From positions 51,185,630 to 51,249,629 of the forward strand of contig NC_068970.1 in assembly GCF_016808095.1 (NCBI RefSeq): a stretch of DNA of 64,000 bases, in the 5' to 3' direction. The translations under genes were made by a program, and so were the position numbers. The first letter of the stretch is position 1, and each line of letters opens with the position of its first letter. This document shows positions 57,756 to 64,000 of this stretch, piece by piece. The DNA is from Vigna angularis (lineage: Eukaryota; Streptophyta; Magnoliopsida; Fabales; Fabaceae). Under the pieces are notes generated by a model. The model had not been told where the DNA came from and made no database searches. It worked only from the letters and a program-made list of their open reading frames with translations.

Positions 57756-59579
57756 TTATAATTTATATATTTTATCTTTGTTCATATTTTTTTATTTTGT
57801 AATTTTTATGTAAAACGAAACAAACAAGTTCAACAAAAGGGTGGGAAACTATACAAAGGGTTACATGCAATAAAGACCAAATAATCCAAAAAAGAAACAA
57901 GCATAAAAAATAAAGCGAAAGAAAAAGCCCAACAGGAATAGGGGTACAGAGATAAAAACCAGGGATGTCGAGTGAAATTGAAGCTCCTTTGTTTGGGTCA
58001 ATACTCTTCTTCTTCAACTTTGGATCTGCTAGGGGTGTAAACATGAAAAATAGAGGTGCATCTGGTGAATGTGCTTGTAAGGGCCAATTCCTTTTTTATC
58101 TTTATTTACACAGAGTGAGCTTAAGCCCAAATGAAAGTGGAGTGTGAATGGAGTTATGCATGTGGCAGGAAGAAAGGACGCGGCCCAAAGCTAGGTCCAA
58201 AGAGTCTTTATTCAGAAACCCATTAGGGATCTACTCACACTTTCTTCATTCTTCCATCTGCAAACATGACAAACAGGTCTTTCTTTTTCCAGCCCAGAAC
58301 TCGGATGAGTGGCTTCACCTCTGCACGCACAATGCCGCCTCTGCCAGATCGGCATCGCCGGCGACACCACTTCGTCGGAGCCACTGCCGGCCACGGTGTC
58401 ACTGCCCTTTCTTCCTCTTCTCGCTTCGAAAAAATGGTGACCCAGGGAGGGGTTTGCTCCCGCCAGTTTATGCTCACGGCCACCGCCAGCTACAAGCCAA
58501 GACGGTGCCCAGCAAGGGCCGCCGCCCTCCGTCGAGCTCATTATCGGCCGCGGAATCAAGCCTCCTTCCTCCTCTACTCCTTGAGCGCGAGAGAGATGCT
58601 TCTCTCCTCCGAGCATCGCTGGTCGGCACGAGCTCGGTCACTTCGGCTGTCAGGGCTTCATTAGCGTCGCCGGTCGTCGCCAGGGTTGCCTCTGGTCATC
58701 ACGTTGACGTCTTCTTTCCTTCTCCGCTTGCAAGGCCCAGATTCACCACCAGTATACGCGACCAACGCCGGCAACCGCCTCGACTGCACCACCCAACAGC
58801 CTAGGATACCACCACTGCCAGCGCCGCTGTCGGAGGGGTCGCGGTCTTTGCTTGAGTTGAATTTTTGCAGATAAAGGAGTATCTAGTTATATGTGATAGT
58901 TGTGGTAAGTGAATATGGTTGAACTGAATATGGTTGATTATTCAGAGAAGGAAACCCAATATTGAGGTTAGGCCATGTGCTATCAGGTATTGGAGATGAA
59001 ATATGAGAGGTGATTGGGTGTTGGCCGTGGCTTGTGGTAGTGATAGTGAAGTGTCGGTCGTGAGGTGTAACGATGATTTGGTGAGGGAGTAAGAATGAAT
59101 GAAGAGTAAGATGATGGATCTTTGGCTGTGGTTGATGGGTGCTGGAGGTGAGGTTGGGCCGTGGTAAGTGTTGGAGATGAGGAACTGGGAGTGAAAAGGA
59201 AGTGTGGTTGGAATGGTTACGGGTGAGGGGTGGAGAGTAGTGTGTTACGGGTATTGGATCTTGAACGTGGTTACGGATGAGAGGAGCAGAGGGAGCCATT
59301 TCCCCACTTCATCCATAGGGTTACCCCCCTTTGGAGACGAAGGCTGCACTCCTTAAATTGCCAGAAGACTGAAAATTGTCGGCAAACTTCATTGGATGAA
59401 ACTGTCGGTAGCTTTGATTGGGACCATTGGAATAATTTGGTAGAGAGGGTTGGTGAAGTGGGAAACATCAGTGGAAGTTTGTTAAATGAGGGATGATGGA
59501 AGTAGACCATCGCAAACTGTCGGCTTGGTTGAGAGTGTCGGCAGCCTTCATTAGAGCATTATGGGAAACAGCTGGTGGG
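57756..59579. other. Ogre-like interior with an unexplained GC-rich segment
   Basis: Bases 58148-58804 are open on the plus strand for 218 codons, and overlapping frames are open on both strands (58212-58616 minus, 58266-58664 plus). Composition is high in GC, Ser, Pro and Arg, and I recognise no domain. Bases 58880-59580 are G/T-rich on the plus strand (gtggttgg, ggtgttgg words). I do not claim a gene. Confidence 0.4.
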
Positions 59580-60257
59580 AATTATGGACGAACGTTCAAC
59601 TGAGACGAACGACCATTTTAAAAACATTCTACACTGTTTGGACGAGTGCATGAACACGCTATTTGCCAATCGTTATTTGCTGCTGGGCCGAATGAACAAA
59701 CCGAACGCTGGAAGAAAATGACCGAACGGTTGAGGCTAGGAAACGAGCGTCCGAACTTCATTGAGGTTGAATGGTTTAATGCCGAACGGCCGAAAAGGCG
59801 GAGCTAAATGGGCGAGCGGCAGACAAGAGGGAGAACGAATTGGACGAGCGGTCGCACACGGCATAGGACGAGCGTTCAAAACCGAACGCAGGAAGAAAAT
59901 AAGCAATAATCGTACGAACGCTGAAGACAAATATCTTGGAGCCCGAACGTTCAAATGTTGACCGAACGATAAACTTGTGAGGCCTAACAATTGAGGACGA
60001 GCGGCCGAACGGTTAAAATGCTAGTGGACGACCGAACGGTTGAACTGAGGACGAACGTCCAAAATGAACGAAAGGCCGGACGGTCGAATAGTGAACGCTT
60101 GAGGATGACCGACCGGTTGAAGCGGAGGACGAACGTCCTAAATGAACGAATAGCCGAACGGTCGAGTTGTCCCTTCTGGACGAACGGTAGCATAAGGCGA
60201 GGAACGAAAGCTGCGAAAGGCAGAGGACGAATGGTCGCATAAGGGCGAGGACGAACG
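59580..60257 (+). repeat. Cluster of CGAACG / GACGAGCG words
   Basis: Several dozen occurrences of cgaacg, gaacgg, acgagcg and ccgaacggtt lie in about 680 bp, irregularly spaced and without a fixed period. It is followed by a T-rich stretch (60260-60320). Confidence 0.8.
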
Positions 60258-60558
60258 CTCTTCTTTTTTTTTATTTTTTTTATTATTATTATATTTTTTT
60301 ATTTTTTATTTTTTTATTTGACACTCGTGATGAAAATAAAATAAATCTATTGGTCAATCCGGACGAAATTGGGTGTTGACAGCTGCCCCTCTTTACTTAG
60401 ATATTGGTGAATAATATGAAAGTTTTGAATTTTCGTATTATTGAAGTAAAAGCTAAGTAAAGAAAGAAACACTAATTTCGTCTGGATTTCAAAATGGACA
60501 ATGAACAACAGCAGAATTTAAAACAAATATGAACAAGGCTAACAGAATTGAGGTGTGT

Positions 60559-61502
60559 AAACATTGTGGAGGGTGTCGTAACCCTATGGATGAAGTGAAT
60601 GAGGTGTGCAAACCTCGTGGAGGGAGTCGTAACCCTATGGATGAAGTGAATGAGGTGTCCAAACCTCGTTGAGGGTGTCGTAACCCTATGAAGTGAATGA
60701 GGTGTCCAAACCTCGTGGAGGGTGTTGTAACCCTATGGATGAAGTTAATGAGGTGTCCAAACCTCGTGGAGGGTGTCGTAACCCTATGGATGAATGAATG
60801 AGGTGTGCAAACCTCGTGGAGGGTGTCGTAACCCTATGGATGAAGTGAATGAGGTGTGTAAACCTCGTGGAGGGTGTCGTAACCCTATGGATGAAGTGAA
60901 TGAGGTGTCCAAACCTCGTGGAGGGTGTCGTAACCCTATGGATGAAGTGAATGAGGTGTCCAAACCTCGCGGAGGGTGTCGTAACCCTATGGATGAATGA
61001 ATGAGGTGTGTAAACCTCGTGGAGGGTGTCGTAACCCTATGGATGAAGTGAATGAGGTGTCCAAACCTCGTGGTGGGTGTCGTAACCCTATGGATGAATG
61101 AATGAGGTCTACAAACCTCGTGGAGGGTGTCGTAACCCTATGGATGAAGTGAATGAGGTGTGCAAACCTCGTGGAGGGTGTCGTAACCCTATGGATGAAG
61201 TGAATGAGGTGTCCAAACCTCGTGGAGGGTGTCGTAACCCTATGGATGAAGTGAATGAGGTGTCCAAACCTCGTGGAGGGTGTCGTAACCCTATGGATGA
61301 AGTGAATGAGGTGTGCAAACCTCGTGGAGGGTGTCGTAACCCTATGGATGAAGTGAATGAGGTGTCCAAACCTCGTGGAGGGTGTCGTAACCCTATGGAT
61401 GAATGAATGAGGTGTGCAAACCTCGTGGAGGGTGTCGTAACCCTATGGATGAAGTTGAATGAGGTGTAAAAACCTCGTGGAGGGTGTCGCAAGCCTATGG
61501 AT
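60559..61502 (+). repeat. Minisatellite, type A units (about 50 bp, 19 copies)
   Basis: The unit is gaatgaggtgtgcaaacctc plus gtggagggtgtcgtaaccct plus atggatgaagt, 47-51 bp. Each unit holds two small inverted repeats (gaggt/acctc and gggt/accc). I counted 19 gtcgtaacc-type units. Long frames on both strands here arise because many units are 51 bp (a multiple of three). Confidence 0.92.
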
Positions 61503-62380
61503 GAAGTTTGATGAGGTGTAGAAACCTCGTGGAGGGTGTACCAACCCTATGGAAGTGAATGAGGTGTAAAAACCTCGTGGAGGGTGTACCAACCCTATGG
61601 AAGTGAATGATGATGAGGCGTAGAAACCTCGTGGAGGGTGTACCAACCCTATGGAAGTGAATGAGGTGTAATAACCTCGTGGAGGGTGTACCAACCCTAT
61701 GGAAGTGAATGATGATGAGGTGTAAAAACCTCGTGGAGGGTGTACCAACCCTATGGAAGTGAATGATGATGAGGCGTAGAAACCTTGTGGAGGGTGTACC
61801 AACCCTATGGAAGTGATTGAGGTGTAATAACCTCGTGGAGGGTGTACCAACCCTATGGATGAAGTTGATGAGGTGTAGAAACCTCGTGGAGGGTGTACCA
61901 ACCCTATGGAAGTGAATGATGATGAGGCGTAGAAACCTCGTGGAGGGTGTACCAACCCTATGGAAGTGAATGAGGTGTAATAACCTCGTGGAGGGTGTAC
62001 CAACCCTATGGATGAAGTTGATGATGAGGTGTAAAAACCTCGTGGAGGGTGTACCAACCCTATGGAAGTGAATGATGATGAGGCGTAGAAACCTCGTGGA
62101 GGGTGTACCAACCCTATGGAAGTGATTGAGGTGTAATAACCTCGTGGAGGGTGTACCAACCCTATGGATGAAGTTGATGAGGTGGAGAAACCTCGTGGAG
62201 GGTGTACCAACCCTATGGAAGTGAATGATGATGAGGCGTAGAAACCTCGTGGAGGGTGTACCAACCCTATGGAAGTGAATGAGGTGTAATAACCTCGTGG
62301 AGGGTGTACCAACCCTATGGATGAAGTTGATGAGGTGTAGAAACCTTGTGGAGGGTGTACCAACCCTATGGAAGTGAATG
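61503..62380 (+). repeat. Minisatellite, type B units with higher-order structure (17 copies)
   Basis: The unit differs from type A by gtgtaccaaccctatgg in place of gtgtcgtaaccctatgg. Successive units follow a three-step cycle: gatgatgaggcgtagaaa, then gaggtgtaataa, then gatgaagttgatgaggtgta-type. The cycle of about 155 bp repeats five times. Alternate cycles share finer variants, which gives a six-unit order. Confidence 0.9.
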
Positions 62381-62394
62381 ATTTGAGTTTGATT

Positions 62395-62567
62395 GTTGGG
62401 CTCGACCATTGTCTTACAGAGGACCGAGATACCAATAGTAGAAAGTAAAATTGGGCTCGACCATTGTCTTACAGAGGGCCGAGACACCAATGGTAGAAAG
62501 TAAAATTGGGCTCGACCATTGTCTTACAGAGAGCCGAGACACCAATGGCAGAAAGTAAAATTGTTTG
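62395..62567 (+). repeat. 59-bp tandem repeat, three copies
   Basis: The unit ttgggctcgaccattgtctt plus acagagg-ccgaga-accaat plus -gtagaaagtaaaa is repeated at about 62395, 62452 and 62510, with one or two changes per copy. Confidence 0.9.
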
Positions 62568-62662
62568 AAAATTGAAATTTTGAATTTGTTGAAATTTTGA
62601 GATGTTGAAATTTTTTTTATTTTGATTTTTTTGATTTTGATTTTTTTTTTGATTTTTTTATT

Positions 62663-63090
62663 TCTTGAGATAGAAATGAGTGTCCATTTTTTTTTAAATG
62701 AAAAACATGGTTGATGTAAATTTGGAAATTGCAGGAGAAAGCTTTGATGCATGTTGATTTTTTTGTCTTTTTGAAGGAAGAAGATTTGATAAATATTTAC
62801 GAAAACAAATTCAAAGTTTTTTGAAAATATGTACATGATGTTGACTTTGATGAATTTTTTTTGAAAGTTTTGAAATCAATAAACAAAGTGTTGCATTTTT
62901 GTACAAGGATTTGAAATCTCGATATGTAAGAGAAATATGGTTGATGTAAATTTTGAAATTTGAGGAGAAAACTTTGTTGTATGTTGATGATTTTTTTTTT
63001 TTTTGAAGGAAGAAGATTTGGTGAATATTTACGAAAACAAATTCAAAGTTTTTGAAAATATGTACATGATGTTGACTCGTGATTTTTTTT
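62663..63090 (+). repeat. Tandem duplication of about 240 bp
   Basis: Copies at about 62700-62850 and 62930-63080 share atggttgatgtaaattt, gaaggaagaagattt, atatttacgaaaacaaattc and atgtacatgatgttgact. Differences are mostly in poly-T lengths. Confidence 0.8.
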
Positions 63091-64000
63091 TGTTTTTGTT
63101 TTACTGGAAGATTATGAAACTATGACACTTTTTTTATTGAGTCAATTTGTTTTCTTTGAAATCATCAAATTTATGAAGATTTAGACCTTCATTTTATTTT
63201 TACGATGGATGTTAAATTCTAAAAGTCAAATGTTCAAACTTGTGCGCTCAACATTTTCTTTTGAAACATCAGTGTATGCATGCCTGATATCAAGGATTGG
63301 GACAAATGTGTGGAGGCATTTGGAGAGTACCGGGTTGGCTACTTGGGCCTCTTACTCCTTAAAACAATTACAAATTCCAATGTGAAGTCGTAGATACTCA
63401 GAAGTTGGTTAAAATGGTAAGAAAGATTTTTCGAAGGGTTTAGAGGAGACTGAGATGACATCTTGGGCACATCATTCCTCATACAATCATCAATGAAGAT
63501 GTAATATGCAAATGTCAATGTGAAATATGATATACTCAAAGGTTACCCCGGTTTAGTGTTTGGGAAAAGGAATGTGAGGGGATAAGTCATGAATCAGAGA
63601 GTGAGAATATTATGTGAGATATACAAATTGCCCCAATTTTAGTGGTGATGGATTTTTGAAGTTCGGGGCGAACCAAGATCATGCGAGGCCCAGCAAGGGA
63701 TGCCCCAGTCTTTGTATGAGCTTTGAATATTCAGATGAAAGATTAACAAAGACGCCCAATATTTTGAATGGGTCAAAACACATGAAACTCACAGAGTTGT
63801 CCCTAGTTTTGGGTATGAGTCAATTAAGCGAGGTTCAAAACGAGGTTGCCCCCCACTTTGGGTTTACGAATGATAAGATGGACTCAAAATCATACAAAAC
63901 CCCAAAGTGTCTGCCCCTGTTTTGAGGGTGGATCTATGAATTTCAGTGCGGACAAATCTAAGAGGCCCAACAATGGATGCCCCGGTCTTGGTACGAACCT
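63091..64000 (+). other. Ogre-like untranslated sequence to the window edge
   Basis: Repeated phrases such as gcgaggcccagcaagggatg / taagaggcccaacaatggat followed by gccccagtctttgta / gccccggtcttggta, together with ttgcccc motifs, mark the same element. The frame at 63614-63925 shows no domain. Confidence 0.5.

Larger units (their letters stand above)
56766..64000 (+). mobile_element. Ogre/Tat-like Gypsy element, 5' LTR and untranslated region (runs off the window)
   Basis: From gattttggagtcgccaccat (56784), with the following gttcgggagtcggttacg and agggaaggtattagcaccct, the sequence matches phrases I know from legume Ogre-type 5' ends. It continues through several minisatellites, the phrase gggtgttgacagctgcccct (60370) and repeated tgccccagtctttg-like text to the right edge. 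No gag or pol is reached. Whether 56766-60380 is one long LTR and 60380 onward the untranslated leader is inference; Ogre elements do have multi-kilobase LTRs. Exact ends, target duplication and PBS were not identified. Confidence 0.55.

Noticed and set aside
60794..61406. Plus-strand repeat frames (KPRGGCRNPMDEVNEV)
   Set aside because: Same minisatellite artefact.
61443..62490. Two overlapping minus-strand frames of about 330 codons each
   Set aside because: They lie wholly over the tandem repeat. Unit lengths that are often multiples of three keep several frames open; the peptide merely repeats GLVHPPRG.
60559..62567. CRISPR-like array
   Set aside because: Units are contiguous with no unique spacers, in a plant retroelement context.
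1..64000. tRNA, rRNA or known ncRNA genes
   Set aside because: No cloverleaf with intact arms or rRNA core was recognised; the tRNA-like strings are retroelement primer-binding sites.

Overview
This is a plant nuclear genomic window, most likely from a papilionoid legume of the Vigna/Phaseolus group. That placement is inference: it rests on spliced dicot genes, a high AT content with many (AT)n tracts, and Athila/Calypso-like and Ogre/Tat-like Gypsy retrotransposons. No sequence search was available.

Host genes. Three complete or apparently complete genes were rebuilt exon by exon. (1) 12534-14827, minus: L-galactose dehydrogenase of the ascorbate pathway, 5 exons, 316 residues. (2) 22492-24341, plus: a subgroup IVa-type bHLH transcription factor, 4 exons including a 12-codon first exon, 344 residues. 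(3) 30886-33910, minus: glyoxysomal/peroxisomal NAD-malate dehydrogenase with a PTS2 presequence, 9 exons, 356 residues. A fourth gene, the 3' end of a DHHC-type protein S-acyltransferase, enters from the left edge (exons 599-775 and 2618 onward). A retrotransposon sits at its 3' end. The four genes do not form a pathway or cluster.

Repeats, left to right. 2823-5190: old Copia-type element, minus strand, with gag but no pol. 5505-6700: plant-mobile-domain relic. 7082-9735: tandem LTR-internal-LTR-internal-LTR array with a hAT-like MITE inside one LTR. 10510-10910: foldback MITE. 16925-17560: CACTA (TNP2) transposase relic. 18210-19381: candidate Pack-CACTA element carrying a decayed Tim17 fragment. 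19655-20990: Copia relic. 26213-28734: CACTA-like ends around other repeats. 35671 onward: CACTA-like end, a tandem duplication and a berberine-bridge-enzyme-like pseudogene. 37636-38290 and 46418-46500: one Copia relic split by a very young, complete, pol-less Athila-type element (38291-46417, TSD accct, two LTR mismatches seen in 1247 bp). 46505-46965: array of 26-bp palindromic units. 48503-53900: complete but frameshifted Copia element, minus strand. 54790-56765: Tat-type Gypsy gag relic. 56766 to the end: Ogre/Tat-like 5' region with several minisatellites, one having higher-order structure.

The clearest points for follow-up are two independent gag-only retroelements from different superfamilies, a repeated GC-rich GGCGCC palindrome module in the young Athila-type element, the Tim17 fragment inside CACTA-like ends, the 26-bp palindrome array, and the higher-order minisatellite. 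I found no tRNA, rRNA, CRISPR array or bacterial feature.
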